DNA of 64,000 nucleotides from Lysobacter enzymogenes (GCF_023617245.1 NZ_CP067396.1:6110001-6174000); one strand, 5' to 3'; shown: positions 42,331-52,863, counted from the stretch's first letter. The notes: generated by a model not told the origin, from the letters alone. Translations and numbers: made by a program.

Positions 42331-42398
42331 CGCGGTCGCGGCTCGCGCCGCTCCTACATGGGCTCCCTGTAGGAGCGGCGCGAGCCGCGACCGCGCCA
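42331..42398. repeat. REP-like family B, inverted pair with minimal spacer
   Basis: GCGGC-GCGA-GCCGC arms in inverted orientation, separated by about 10 bp, so both could fold as one long cruciform between amidohydrolase and queF. Confidence 0.85.
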
Positions 42399-42448
42399 AT
42401 CGGCGTCCGGGGCAAGCCCGGAACCCGGGCGAACCCCGCCCCAGCGGC

Positions 42449-42454
42449 TAAAAT
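42449..42454 (+). promoter_or_regulatory. Possible -10 box of a leaderless queF mRNA
   Basis: TAAAAT followed by 6 nt and the ATG at 42461. There is no Shine-Dalgarno sequence and no preQ1-riboswitch-like leader. Confidence 0.4.
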
Positions 42455-42460
42455 GCCGCC

Positions 42461-43273
42461 ATGACCGCCCACGAACTCCCCCTCGGCCGCCACGTCGACT
42501 ACCCGCGCGCGTACGACGCCTCGCTGCTGTTCCCCATCGCCCGCGCGCTCGGCCGCGAGCACATCGGCATCGACGACGCCGCCCCGCCGTTCGTCGGCCA
42601 CGACCGCTGGCATGCCTACGAACTGAGCTGGCTGGACGGCCGCGGCAAGCCGCGGGTCGCCACCGCGACCGTGTCGGTGCCGGCCACCTCGCCGCACCTG
42701 ATCGAGTCCAAGTCGCTCAAGCTCTACCTGAATTCCTTCAATTCCAGCCGTTTCGACAGCGCCCAGGCGGTGCTCGACACCATCGCCGCCGACTTGAGCG
42801 CGGCCGCCGGCGCGCCGGTCGCCGTGGTCTTCGGCTTGCCGCCCATCGACGGCGACGGCACGGCCGAATCCATCGACGGCCTCGACGTGGCCATCGACGA
42901 CTACGGTCCGCCGAATGCCGCGCATCTGTCCGCCGACGCCGGCGAAATCGTCGAGGAAACACTGAACTCGGCGCTGCTGAAGTCGAACTGCCCGGTGACC
43001 GGCCAGCCGGATTGGGCGCGCGTGGTCATCGCGTATCGCGGCCCGCGCCTGGACCGGGCCGGTCTGCTGCGTTACCTGGTCTCGTTCCGCGACCACGCCG
43101 AGTTCCACGAGCAATGCGTCGAGCGCATCCACGCCGACCTGACCCGCATCGCCCAGCCGCAGTGGCTGTCGGTGGAAGCGCGCTACACCCGCCGCGGCGG
43201 CCTGGACATCAATCCCTGGCGCGGCAGCCCGGGCCTGGCGGCGCCGGCCGCGGGGCGCGACGAGCGGCAGTGA
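42461..43273 (+). CDS. queF: NADPH-dependent 7-cyano-7-deazaguanine reductase QueF
   Basis: Reduces preQ0 to preQ1 in queuosine tRNA modification. The 270-residue protein is the long bimodular type. The QueF substrate motif is [12 protein letters not shown] (about 86-97), the catalytic Cys is in [14 protein letters not shown] (about 176-189), and the C-terminal module has [13 protein letters not shown]. Family fit and length are good. It is monocistronic; other queuosine genes are not in the window. Confidence 0.96.
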   Translation: MTAHELPLGRHVDYPRAYDASLLFPIARALGREHIGIDDAAPPFVGHDRWHAYELSWLDGRGKPRVATATVSVPATSPHLIESKSLKLYLNSFNSSRFDSAQAVLDTIAADLSAAAGAPVAVVFGLPPIDGDGTAESIDGLDVAIDDYGPPNAAHLSADAGEIVEETLNSALLKSNCPVTGQPDWARVVIAYRGPRLDRAGLLRYLVSFRDHAEFHEQCVERIHADLTRIAQPQWLSVEARYTRRGGLDINPWRGSPGLAAPAAGRDERQ

Positions 43274-43528
43274 TTTACTCGACAGTCCGCGCGACAGTCG
43301 GCGCGGCGATTCGGGCAGCGGTCGCACGGCCGCGCTGACGCTCCCGGCACCGGCCCGGCACACGGCCGGTGCCTGCGGGCATTACGACTGCGCAGGCCCG
43401 CGCGAGGTGGACGCCGTCCGCGTCATATCCCCATTCAGTTTCATCATCAAAGTTCACGCGGGCGCTATGTCTTTTTAACAAGCGCCATGTCATGGTGCCT
43501 CCGCCAACACGGCAGGAGCCCTTTACCC

Positions 43529-43837
43529 ATGACTACCCCGGACAAGAAAGCCGATTTTTCCGATGTGCAAAGCGGTGTGTCGAGCACCGACGAAATCAAA
43601 GAGAAAGCCGATTTCAGCGACGTCCAGAGCGGCGTGAGCTCGACCGACGAGATCACCGGCGGTGGCCAGCAGACCTACACGGTCCAGAAGGGCGACACGC
43701 TGTCGCACATCGCCAAAGAGCTGTACGGCAAGGCGAGCAAGTGGAACGCGATCTTCGAGGCCAATCGCGATCAGCTCGACGATCCCGACAAGATCCAGCC
43801 CGGCCAGGTCCTGAAGATTCCGGCCGTCAACGACTGA
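43529..43837 (+). CDS. LysM-domain protein with duplicated N-terminal peptide
   Basis: A 102-residue protein without a signal peptide. Residues 7-23 and 26-42 are identical copies of [18 protein letters not shown] Gly linker leads to one LysM domain (about 50-99: [27 protein letters not shown]), as in YgaU/Kbp potassium-binding proteins, which have a BON domain where this protein has the repeat. ATG 43529 has a GGCAGGAG ribosome-binding site. A lipoprotein gene lies 77 bp downstream. Peptidoglycan or K+ binding are both possible. Confidence 0.82.
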   Translation: MTTPDKKADFSDVQSGVSSTDEIKEKADFSDVQSGVSSTDEITGGGQQTYTVQKGDTLSHIAKELYGKASKWNAIFEANRDQLDDPDKIQPGQVLKIPAVND

Positions 43838-43914
43838 CCTGCACCGTCCGCGACGAGGCGCGAATGCGCGCCGCAACGCTTTCCGCTTTCAACGTCTTTC
43901 CAAGGAGATCCACC

Positions 43915-44427
43915 ATGCTGATCCGCAATCGCACTACGTACGCCGTCGCCGCCGCCCTGGTCGCCTCGCTGGCGCTGGCGGGCTGCAAGAAGAAGGAAGA
44001 GCCCGCGCCGACCCCGCCGCCGGCCGCCGAAACCCCGGCTCCGGCGCCCGCTCCGGAACCCGCTCCGGCGCCGGTCGCCGCGACCGCGACGGTCGCCAGC
44101 GTCGACCTCGGCAGCGCCGTCGGCGCCGACAAGAAGGTCACCGCCGCGGCGACCACGTTCAAGCCGAAGGACACCGTCCACGCCTCGGTCACCACCAACA
44201 CCTCCGATCCGTCCGCCACCGTGGCGACCAAGATCGGCGCCAAGTGGACCTTCCAGGACGGCCAGACCGTCAAGGAAGACCAGCCCACGGAGATCAACGC
44301 CACCAACGGCGGCGTGACCGAGTTCAGCATCAACAGCCCGAAGGGTTTCCCGGAAGGCAAGTACAAGGTCGAGATCACCCAGGACGGCAACGTCGTCCAG
44401 AGCAAGGAATTCGAGGTCAAGAAGTAA
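43915..44427 (+). CDS. Lipoprotein with Ala/Pro linker and small beta domain
   Basis: A 170-residue lipoprotein. The lipobox is LALAGC (Cys about 23), followed by KKKEEP and a (Ala-Pro)n linker (about 28-58) able to span periplasm or peptidoglycan. The C-terminal domain (about 65-170) is beta-rich (TFKPKDTVHASVTTNTS, GKYKVEITQDGNVVQSKEFEVKK), of immunoglobulin-like character. AAGGAGA lies 8 bp before the ATG. A strong terminator follows 30 bp after the stop. The function is unknown. Confidence 0.8.
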   Translation: MLIRNRTTYAVAAALVASLALAGCKKKEEPAPTPPPAAETPAPAPAPEPAPAPVAATATVASVDLGSAVGADKKVTAAATTFKPKDTVHASVTTNTSDPSATVATKIGAKWTFQDGQTVKEDQPTEINATNGGVTEFSINSPKGFPEGKYKVEITQDGNVVQSKEFEVKK

Positions 44428-44454
44428 GCCTCTCCGCCTGAAGGGCGGGCAAGC

Positions 44455-44488
44455 CCGGGCGCGGCCTCACGGCCGCGCCCTTTTTTTG
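44455..44488 (+). terminator. Terminator after the lipoprotein gene
   Basis: GGGCGCGGCC-TCAC-GGCCGCGCCC hairpin followed by seven T. Confidence 0.95.
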
Positions 44489-44504
44489 CCCGAACCCCAC
44501 GATG

Positions 44505-44784
44505 CCCCTTGTAGGAGCGGCGCAAGCCGCGACCGCGCCCTCGCAACCACGACGCAACCAACCGCCCCGCGCAAACACACGCGCGGACACGGATGCATAG
44601 GGATTTCGCCGCACTCGCGATGTCGCGGCCGCCTCCTGTAGGAGCGGCGCAAGCCGCGACCGCGAACCCGCAACGACGACGCTAGCGGCTATCCCGAGCG
44701 GCCACACGTGCGGATACGCAGGCATCCGGAATATCGCCGTAGCCGCGCTATCGCGGTCGCGGCTCGCGCCGCTCCTACAACGCG
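44505..44784. repeat. REP-like family B cluster (three arms)
   Basis: Two direct arms at about 44508-44540 and 44636-44667 (GCGGC-GCAA-GCCGC) and one inverted arm at about 44751-44781 (loop GCGA). The spacer text differs. Confidence 0.85.
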
Positions 44785-44795
44785 GTTTCGCGGCA

Positions 44796-45191
44796 TCAAC
44801 CGCGCGGGAATTCGCCGTCCACGTACACCCAGCGCCCCTCGGCCCGTTCGAACCGGCTCACTTCGTGCAGCCGCACCGCGCTGCCGCCGCCGACGCGGTA
44901 ACGCGCCACGAACTCCACCACCGCCGCGTCGCCGTCCTCGCGCTGGCGCTTCAGTTCCAGCCCGAGCCAGCGCACCGCCGGGTCGAACTCGAGCGCGTCC
45001 GGGCAGGTCCGCGCCGCCCAGCTCGCGCGCAGGTACTCCAGGTCGCCCAGGACATAAGCGCTGTAGCGCGAGCGCATCAGCGCCGCGGCGGTGGCCGCGG
45101 CCTGGCCGGCGTGCAGCGGCCCGCAGCAGGCGGCGTAGCGGCGCGAGGGGTCGCAGGGGCAGGCGGCGGGCGGGGCGAGGCGGGCGGTCAT
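44796..45191 (-). CDS. ychJ: YchJ-family (UPF0225) SEC-C motif protein
   Basis: A 131-residue protein of the YchJ type. An N-terminal zinc-binding SEC-C motif [14 protein letters not shown] (about 11-24) is followed by [21 protein letters not shown] (about 38-58) and [23 protein letters not shown], an NTF2-like fold. The function of YchJ is not established. ATG 45191 is divergent from the YecA-like gene, 71 bp away. Confidence 0.92.
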   Translation of the reverse strand: MTARLAPPAACPCDPSRRYAACCGPLHAGQAAATAAALMRSRYSAYVLGDLEYLRASWAARTCPDALEFDPAVRWLGLELKRQREDGDAAVVEFVARYRVGGGSAVRLHEVSRFERAEGRWVYVDGEFPRG

Positions 45192-45262
45192 GCCGGTATT
45201 TTCGCCGCGGCTACGCGCTTGCGACTACCATGCACGCCCCGCATGCCCCACGAGCGCCGCCC

Positions 45263-45970
<708 letters not shown>

Positions 45971-46264
45971 GCCCCGCCGTGTCGCGGCGGCGCTGAACCG
46001 GCGCCGTCGCGGACGTATCCCGCATCGCGATGCCGCGTTCGGGGACGCGCGCCGTGCGCGAATCGCAGTTCGGTTTCAGCTACTCGTTGTCCGATTGGTC
46101 GCGGCCTTGCTGGTCGCGGTCGCGCTGTGCGTCTGCCTGACCGGCTTCAACGTCTAGCGCCGCCTCCGCCGCCGCCCGGACGGCGCTGTCGCGCCGCGCG
46201 CCCGGGTGCGACAATCGCGCCGCTTCGGCGCCCGTCGGCGCCGTCCCCACACGCCCCGCCGGCC

Positions 46265-46663
46265 ATGTCCGACGCCACCCACCCGTGCCTGCGCTGCGGC
46301 GCCTGCTGCGCCAGCTTCCGCGTCGCCTTCCACTGGAGCGAGACCGACGCGCACCCCGGCGGGCTCACCCCGGCGACGCTGACCGAACCCCTCGACCCGC
46401 ACCGCGTGGTCATGCGCGGCACCTACGGCGGCGCGCCGGTGCGCTGCGGGCAACTGCGCGGCCAGGTCGCGCGCGACGCCCACTGCGGCATCTATCCGCT
46501 GCGGCCCTCGCCCTGTCGCGAGGTCAGGCCGGCGTGGCAGGACGGCGCGCCGAGCGCGCAGTGCGACAAGGCGCGGGCGCTGCATGGGATGGCGCCGTTG
46601 ACGCCGGGCGATTGGGCGGCGGAGTCGACGCCCGGTCCGGACCGCGGCGGATTTCACTCCTAG
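46265..46663 (+). CDS. YkgJ-family cysteine-cluster protein
   Basis: A 132-residue probable Zn- or Fe-binding protein. The CxxC-type cluster CLRCGACCASFRVAFHW (about 8-24) is followed by CGIYPLRPSPCREV (about 74-87) and a late Cys in QCDKARALHG, matching the YkgJ/UPF0153 pattern. ATG 46265 was chosen from the start of the cluster. The stop overlaps the end of the convergent hypothetical gene by 4 bp. The role is unknown. Confidence 0.87.
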   Translation: MSDATHPCLRCGACCASFRVAFHWSETDAHPGGLTPATLTEPLDPHRVVMRGTYGGAPVRCGQLRGQVARDAHCGIYPLRPSPCREVRPAWQDGAPSAQCDKARALHGMAPLTPGDWAAESTPGPDRGGFHS

Positions 46664-47172
46664 CCCGAGGCCGCCGCAGTCTCGTCGGTCGGCCCGCGGA
46701 CGCGATAAAGCCGCGTGTGGTCCTTGGCGGTGTAGGTCCGGCACAGGTGATCGGCGCAACTGCGCGTCTGGCAGCGCGCCAGCTCGTACTCGCGGCCGTT
46801 GTCGTCCAGCCGCGACAACCGCCACCGCGCCGGCCCGAGCCCGGCCCGCACCGCGCCCAGATCGCTTTCGCGCAGGCCCAGGTGGGCCAAGGCATTGTCG
46901 AGATCCCGCCGCGAGTCCGCCGAGTCCGCGGCCGCCGACAGCACCACCCGCTCGCAGCCCGCGGGCCCGTGCGGATGCGCCTGGGCCAGGTACGCGGTCG
47001 CGCCGATCCGCAGCATCGCGGCGCGGCACACGCCCAGGCCGTCGTCCTGATACTCGGCGAACGTCCCCACCGCCCAGTGTCGCTCGAACTCATGGCTGGT
47101 CCACGGCAGCACGCACAACCAGAACGGCTCGACCCAATCCCAGCGGTCGCCGTCGATGCGTTGCACGCTCAT
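46660..47172 (-). CDS. Hypothetical protein (170 aa)
   Basis: I do not recognise a family. The 170-residue soluble protein starts MSVQRIDGDRWDWVEPFWL and has several Trp and Cys residues (CERVV, RSCADHLCR) but no signal peptide. It follows the preceding minus-strand gene by 25 bp and is probably co-transcribed with it. The stop overlaps the convergent YkgJ-like gene by 4 bp. Confidence 0.65.
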   Translation of the reverse strand: MSVQRIDGDRWDWVEPFWLCVLPWTSHEFERHWAVGTFAEYQDDGLGVCRAAMLRIGATAYLAQAHPHGPAGCERVVLSAAADSADSRRDLDNALAHLGLRESDLGAVRAGLGPARWRLSRLDDNGREYELARCQTRSCADHLCRTYTAKDHTRLYRVRGPTDETAAASG

Positions 47173-47197
47173 GCCGCGTCTTCCGCGCGCACGTGGG

Positions 47198-47797
47198 TCA
47201 TGACGCCGCTTCGGCCGCGCGCGGCCGCTTGGTTCGGGCGCCCGGAACCGGCACGCCGAAGCGCTTCAACGTAAGCGCGACCCGCTCCGACGACGCCTCG
47301 CCGCGCAAGGCGCGGGCCAGCGCCGCGCGCGCTTCGCCGTCCAATGGCGACCGCTCTTCGTCGAGCAGGGCGGTCGGCTCGCGCCATGTCGAGAACCAGG
47401 GCTCGGCGCGGGTCGTGGCGAAGCGCAACAAGTCCTCCAGGCAGCGCTCGTAGGTGCTGCCGGAGGCGGCGTTGAAACGCAGATGGAAGCGGTCGGCATG
47501 GAACAGCGCCAGGTCGCTGCTGTTCGGGCCGTTGAGCCAGGTCGGCTCGCGCTCGTCGTCGAGCACCGCGATGCCCAGGTGCACGCGCAAGCTGATCGAC
47601 GCGTTGTACGGCGCGCCGTAACTGCTGCCCGAGCGGAACAGGTGGATGAACTCCAGGTGGTGTTCGTAGCGACGCGTCCAGAACTTGCTGCGGGTGCGCG
47701 CATAGCCGAGCCCGGCCAAGCCTTCGCTGAAGTCGCGCGAAATCCGCTCCATGCCGGCGCGCACGATCGGGGTCTTGCTGGAAGCTTCCACGTTCAT
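47198..47797 (-). CDS. DUF4304-like hypothetical protein
   Basis: A 199-residue cytoplasmic protein. The N-terminal pattern [23 protein letters not shown], then [13 protein letters not shown], recalls DUF4304-type proteins, which are often found near toxin or effector genes. The match is by eye and only moderate. ATG 47797 was chosen because upstream is the icd promoter gap. The next gene follows after 25 bp, forming a two-gene operon of unknown role. Confidence 0.6.
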   Translation of the reverse strand: MNVEASSKTPIVRAGMERISRDFSEGLAGLGYARTRSKFWTRRYEHHLEFIHLFRSGSSYGAPYNASISLRVHLGIAVLDDEREPTWLNGPNSSDLALFHADRFHLRFNAASGSTYERCLEDLLRFATTRAEPWFSTWREPTALLDEERSPLDGEARAALARALRGEASSERVALTLKRFGVPVPGARTKRPRAAEAAS

Positions 47798-48048
47798 CGC
47801 ACCGCCTCGCCTGCCTTGGCTCGCTGCGGGCCGCCGGCCGCGCCAGGCGGCACCGAGCCGGACGCGGCACCATAGCAAGTCCCGGTTGCGACCGTCGCCT
47901 GCCTGCAACACAGCGACTTGCCCCGCACTTTGCCTCCCTTCCCCCGAACCGCGACAATGGCCGGCCGGCCCGTCGCGCCACCCCGCGGGCCGCAGGAACC
48001 CTGCTCCGTCCATGCGCACGCGCACGGGCGGCCCCACTGGAGATCGTA

Positions 48049-49377
<1,329 letters not shown>

Positions 49378-49399
49378 CGCGACGCGGTTGCACGTTGAT

Positions 49400-49433
49400 G
49401 AACACGGGCGCTTCGGCGCCCCGTGTTTTTTTG
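49400..49433 (+). terminator. Terminator after icd
   Basis: AACACGGGCGC-TTCG-GCGCCCCGTGTT stem with one mismatch and seven T. Confidence 0.92.
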
Positions 49434-49451
49434 CGAATGCCGCGATCGCTC

Positions 49452-49486
49452 CCTGTAGGAGCGGCGCAAGCCGCGACCGCGAAACC
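49452..49486. repeat. REP-like family B, single arm
   Basis: One GCGGC-GCAA-GCCGC arm between icd and the next gene; the facing arm is absent. Confidence 0.8.
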
Positions 49487-49699
49487 GCGCTGACGTCGCC
49501 CGCCGAACTCCACCGCGTCGCTCGCCGATCCCGATCCGCGACAAACGAACGATTCGCCGTTCCCGCGGCTTCGCGCTCGCAGCGTGCGCGGCGCCTACCG
49601 GGCGTTGTTGCGATTGCGCAACCCTCGGCGGACGACGGCCGGCCTACCGGCCGCGGCCGGTTGCGCTAGCATCGCGGCAGGTCCCCGCGGACGACGGAC

Positions 49700-50077
49700 A
49701 TGGCGAGCGAGCTGCGCGGCTACCGCATCTACGACGATGGCGCCGTCGAGGAACTCGGCCCGGTGCCGACCGCACGCCTGGGCGAATTGTTGACCCAGGC
49801 GCAGGCCGCGATCCCCCGCCGCGCCTACGCCATCGGCCTGTACCGCGACCGGCGCGATTTCCTCGAAGCCCACCCGCGCGGCCAGGACGAGTTCGCGTTC
49901 CGCAGCGACCGCCTGCACCGCGACTCGTTGCTCTCGCGCCTGTCCGGCCGCGACGCCGGCCTCGCCTTCGAGGTCCACGGCGTCGAGCAGGCGGTGGCCG
50001 CATTCGTCTGCTACGCCGGCTTGCCGCGCGACGCGTTCGAGCGCAAGGCCGAGGATTTCCCCAAGCCGCGGCGCTGA
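49700..50077 (+). CDS. Hypothetical protein (125 aa)
   Basis: I do not recognise a family. The 125-residue soluble protein (MASELRGYRIYDDGAVEELGP) alternates short strands and helices and has no signal peptide or TM. It lies 225 bp upstream of the effector gene. Small cytoplasmic proteins in this position can be adaptors for secreted effectors, but nothing in the sequence shows that here. Confidence 0.65.
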   Translation: MASELRGYRIYDDGAVEELGPVPTARLGELLTQAQAAIPRRAYAIGLYRDRRDFLEAHPRGQDEFAFRSDRLHRDSLLSRLSGRDAGLAFEVHGVEQAVAAFVCYAGLPRDAFERKAEDFPKPRR

Positions 50078-50301
50078 CCGCGGCGCGCCGCCGACGAACG
50101 GCGACGCGCGCGGCGACCGGCGCGTGAACGGGTCGCGGCGCGATCGGATCGACGCATCCCGCGGCGAAATCGCCAACGCCTGCGCCTTCGCGGCTGCGCG
50201 GGCGTACGCAATCCCGCGCCCGCGGCTTGCCCGGCGCGCGCGCGCGTGGCAGCGTGAGGCGCCACGATCCCCGCGATCGGCCGACCACAGGAAGGATTCC
50301 C

Positions 50302-51264
50302 ATGGGCACGCCAAGCTTTCCCTACGACGCCGCGCATCCGGACCATGCGCAGTTCCAGCGGACCTACGACGCGGTCAAGGCCGCCGGTCCGTGGAGCGAC
50401 GCGCAGGCGCGCAATCTCGCCGCCGGCCTGTACGCCGAACTCAAGCAGCATCCGCAGATGGGCGGCTTCGACCGCGTGGTCGCCGGCAGCGCCGATGCGA
50501 CGGTGCCGTCGTTGTTCGCGCTGCGCGGCGATCCGTCCTCGCCGGCGGCGCAGCGCGTCGGCGTGCCGCTGTCGCTGCGCGAGGTCGATGCCGCGCAGAC
50601 GCTGGCCGGCTATGTTCATGCCGGCCGGGTCGACAAGGACGGCTACCTCGAAGACCCGGCGATCAAGCGCCAGCCGATCGCGGCGCTGGAAAAAGGCGCG
50701 ATCGACGCGCACCACGGCATCGTCATGCACCGCACCGAATCGGCGACCGCGAAGAGCGCGCTGGACGCGTTCAAGAGCGGCACCGGCACCCACTTCCTGA
50801 TCGACAAGGACGGCACGATCTACCAGACCGCCAGCCTCAACCAGAAGACCTATCATGTCGGCAAGATCAAGGGCCGCTGCGTCGAGGAAGGCAACTGCTC
50901 GGCGCAGGAACAGGCCTGGTTCGACAAGACCGGCTGGAATCCCAAGGCCGTCCACGACCACGAGAAGGCCAAGGCCTATCCCGACCGTTTCCCGATGAAC
51001 GACGACAGCGTCGGCATCGAGGTGGTCGGCAGCTACAACGCCAAGACCAAGACCTGGGACGCGCCCACGGCCGCGCAGACCGCCTCGATCAACAAGTTGG
51101 TCGGCGCGCTGCAGAAGGAGTACGGACTCGATGACAAAGACGTCTACAAGCACGATGCGATCTCGTACAAGACCCTGGGCGAGGGCGCGGACCTGTACGT
51201 GCCTGCTGCTGCCAACGCTCCTGCTGTCGATGGCGGCGTGCAGTCCGCCGCGCCGCGCCGCTGA
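50302..51264 (+). CDS. Probable T4SS antibacterial effector: XVIPCD-like domain plus Amidase_2
   Basis: Predicted peptidoglycan amidase effector of 320 residues with no signal peptide. Residues 8-100 resemble the Xanthomonadaceae XVIPCD recognition domain (YDAAHPDHAQFQRTYDAV, GGFDRVVAG, LFALRGDPSSPAAQRVGV). Residues about 133-296 are an N-acetylmuramoyl-L-alanine amidase (Amidase_2) domain: zinc His143 in VMHRTES, Glu240 in SVGIEVVG, His284 in KHDAISYK with Lys290, and THFLIDKDGTIYQ. XVIPCD is normally C-terminal, so this order is unusual. AGGAAGGA precedes ATG 50302. The probable immunity lipoprotein gene overlaps its 3' end by 110 bp in another frame. No T4SS genes are in the window. Confidence 0.82.
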   Translation: MGTPSFPYDAAHPDHAQFQRTYDAVKAAGPWSDAQARNLAAGLYAELKQHPQMGGFDRVVAGSADATVPSLFALRGDPSSPAAQRVGVPLSLREVDAAQTLAGYVHAGRVDKDGYLEDPAIKRQPIAALEKGAIDAHHGIVMHRTESATAKSALDAFKSGTGTHFLIDKDGTIYQTASLNQKTYHVGKIKGRCVEEGNCSAQEQAWFDKTGWNPKAVHDHEKAKAYPDRFPMNDDSVGIEVVGSYNAKTKTWDAPTAAQTASINKLVGALQKEYGLDDKDVYKHDAISYKTLGEGADLYVPAAANAPAVDGGVQSAAPRR

Positions 51265-51616
51265 GGCCGCCGACGCGATCGTGGTGACCCGCATCGACCC
51301 GGCCGCGTACGACCCGGCCGGCAAGGACGAAGCCGTGCGCGCGGCCTGCGCGAAGTGGACGCTCGATGCCAAGCAGGCGACGAAGTTCTTCCGCGCCAGC
51401 CGCGAGTACCCCGATGGCACCCACGACGCGTTCTACTGGCTGCCGTGCTCGATCAAGGGCCGCCTGCGCGCGCAGGGCCGCGAGTGGGATTTCGAGATCA
51501 ACGCCGCCGCCACCGCGACCTGGATCGACGGCGACACGGCGCGGCGCTGGGGCTGCACCGACAAAGCTTGCGAGCCGCTGGTGCTGCTGATGCCGGACGG
51601 CAACGAAGGCCCGTAG
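51155..51616 (+). CDS. Lipoprotein, probable immunity protein of the upstream amidase effector
   Basis: Predicted periplasmic lipoprotein of 153 residues: basic N-region, hydrophobic LLLPTLLLSMAAC lipobox (Cys about 30), then a compact domain with several cysteines (RAACAKWTLDAKQ, YWLPCSIKGRL, RRWGCTDKACEPLVLL). ATG 51155 was chosen to fit the lipoprotein signal; it overlaps the effector gene by 110 bp in another frame. Location in the periplasm is where an amidase inhibitor must act, as with known X-Tfi lipoproteins. Immunity is inference from context; it matches no inhibitor family I recognise. Confidence 0.7.
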   Translation: MRSRTRPWARARTCTCLLLPTLLLSMAACSPPRRAAEAADAIVVTRIDPAAYDPAGKDEAVRAACAKWTLDAKQATKFFRASREYPDGTHDAFYWLPCSIKGRLRAQGREWDFEINAAATATWIDGDTARRWGCTDKACEPLVLLMPDGNEGP

Positions 51617-51627
51617 CGGCTCGCGCC

Positions 51628-51764
51628 GCCTGTAGGAACGGCGCAAGCCGCGACCGCGAATCCGCAACCACGGCGCAGCCCGCTTGTCGGGCGTTGTTTC
51701 GCTCGCAGGGCGCTTTCTTCGTGGCTGCGGATTCGCGGTCGCGGCTCGCGCCGCTCCTACAGGG
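51628..51764. repeat. REP-like family B, inverted pair
   Basis: Arms at about 51630-51658 and 51734-51762, in inverted orientation, downstream of the immunity gene. Confidence 0.82.
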
Positions 51765-51779
51765 GCTGCGGCCGCATAC

Positions 51780-51811
51780 GAAAAAGGGCGCCCTGAGGCG
51801 CCCTTTTTTGC
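51780..51811. terminator. Bidirectional terminator
   Basis: AAAAAGGGCGCC-CTGA-GGCGCCCTTTTTT: symmetric stem with A and T tracts, serving the convergent immunity and DUF4344 genes. Confidence 0.93.
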
Positions 51812-51825
51812 CACCGCGGCGGCGA

Positions 51826-52863
51826 TCAGCGCACGTACGGCGCCGGCGCGTTCTCGACCTGCTTCTGCTTGATCTGGTCGATCTTGGCCTGCTCTTCCTC
51901 GCGGGTCATGCGGTGCTTGGGCGCGATGTTCGGCTCGATCAGGCGCATCCAGTTGCGGGTGATCTGCTTGCTCTCGTCCTCGCAGCGCAGCGCGCGGGCT
52001 TCGGGCAGGCGGCCGCTGGTGACGATGCGCAGGTACTTGCCCGGGTCGTGGCCGTAGATCATGCACTGCAGGTTGAAGAAGCGCTGCGCGCCGACCGAGT
52101 GCTCGTCGGCGTAGGTCGCCATGTCGTGGTTGCCGCTGTCGGTCAGCAGGAAGAAGTTCGAGGCCAGCTGCAGGTTCTGGGCGATGTCGCCCTCGGACTC
52201 GTCGGCGCTGACGAAGGACAGCATCAAGGTCGTGGCGAGCTGGTCGACCGCGTCTTCCTCGCGGCCGGTCTGCGGCAGGTCGAGCATGTCGACCAGGGCG
52301 TGGCCGGTCTCGTGCAGCATCAGGAAGCGCAGGTTCGCCATCAGGTACTTGAGCTGGTCGCGGGTGCTGCCGCCGTTGGCCTGGGCGATCGCCGCGCCCT
52401 GCCGCACCAGCATGTCGAGCATCTCGTAGCACAGCACCACGTCGCCCTTGTCGCGGGCGTAGAAGGCGTTGATGGTGCCGCACTCGGCGGTGATGAAGTT
52501 GATCGGCCGCGGCAGGGTCAGCCAGCCGTCGAGCTGGTTGACCTCGGGCAGGTTGCGCAGCACGTCGATCTCGCTGGCCATGTTGTAGATCGACAGCAGC
52601 TGCGGACTGCGCGGGGAGACGTACTTATAGGTGAAGTGGGTGCCGTCGGCCTTCTCCGTCGCCGCCGCTTCGGCGGCGACCGGCGCGGTTTCGGCCGGCA
52701 GCGCGGCGTCGACCGGCTTGGCCGGCTCGACCACGGCGGCGACCGGCGCGGCGACCGGCGCGGGCGCGGCGGCCTGTTGCTTTTGCCAGGTGCTGTAGCC
52801 CCAGATCGAACAGACCGCGATCAAGGCCGCGGCCAGCACGCCGATGATGATCTTTTGAACCAT
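51826..52863 (-). CDS. DUF4344 putative metallopeptidase
   Basis: A 345-residue membrane-anchored protein. One N-terminal TM (about 5-22) is followed by an Ala/Pro/Val linker (about 30-70). The body has the zinc motif HETGH (184-188) within LRFLMLHETGHALVDML and a possible third ligand in GREEDAVDQLAT (about 200). This matches the DUF4344 putative metallopeptidase family. ATG 52863 was chosen for the TM. The active domain should be periplasmic. Substrates are unknown. Confidence 0.88.
   Translation of the reverse strand: MVQKIIIGVLAAALIAVCSIWGYSTWQKQQAAAPAPVAAPVAAVVEPAKPVDAALPAETAPVAAEAAATEKADGTHFTYKYVSPRSPQLLSIYNMASEIDVLRNLPEVNQLDGWLTLPRPINFITAECGTINAFYARDKGDVVLCYEMLDMLVRQGAAIAQANGGSTRDQLKYLMANLRFLMLHETGHALVDMLDLPQTGREEDAVDQLATTLMLSFVSADESEGDIAQNLQLASNFFLLTDSGNHDMATYADEHSVGAQRFFNLQCMIYGHDPGKYLRIVTSGRLPEARALRCEDESKQITRNWMRLIEPNIAPKHRMTREEEQAKIDQIKQKQVENAPAPYVR

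Noticed and set aside
42397..42460. preQ1 riboswitch upstream of queF
   Set aside because: The leader is too short and lacks the preQ1-I A-rich tail and hairpin; a -10 box sits next to the start codon instead.
46088..46159. A short hydrophobic reading frame (LLVVRLVAALLVAVALCVCLTG) between the YecA-like and YkgJ-like genes
   Set aside because: No ATG or GTG start in frame and no ribosome-binding site; it could be a remnant, but there is too little to call a gene.
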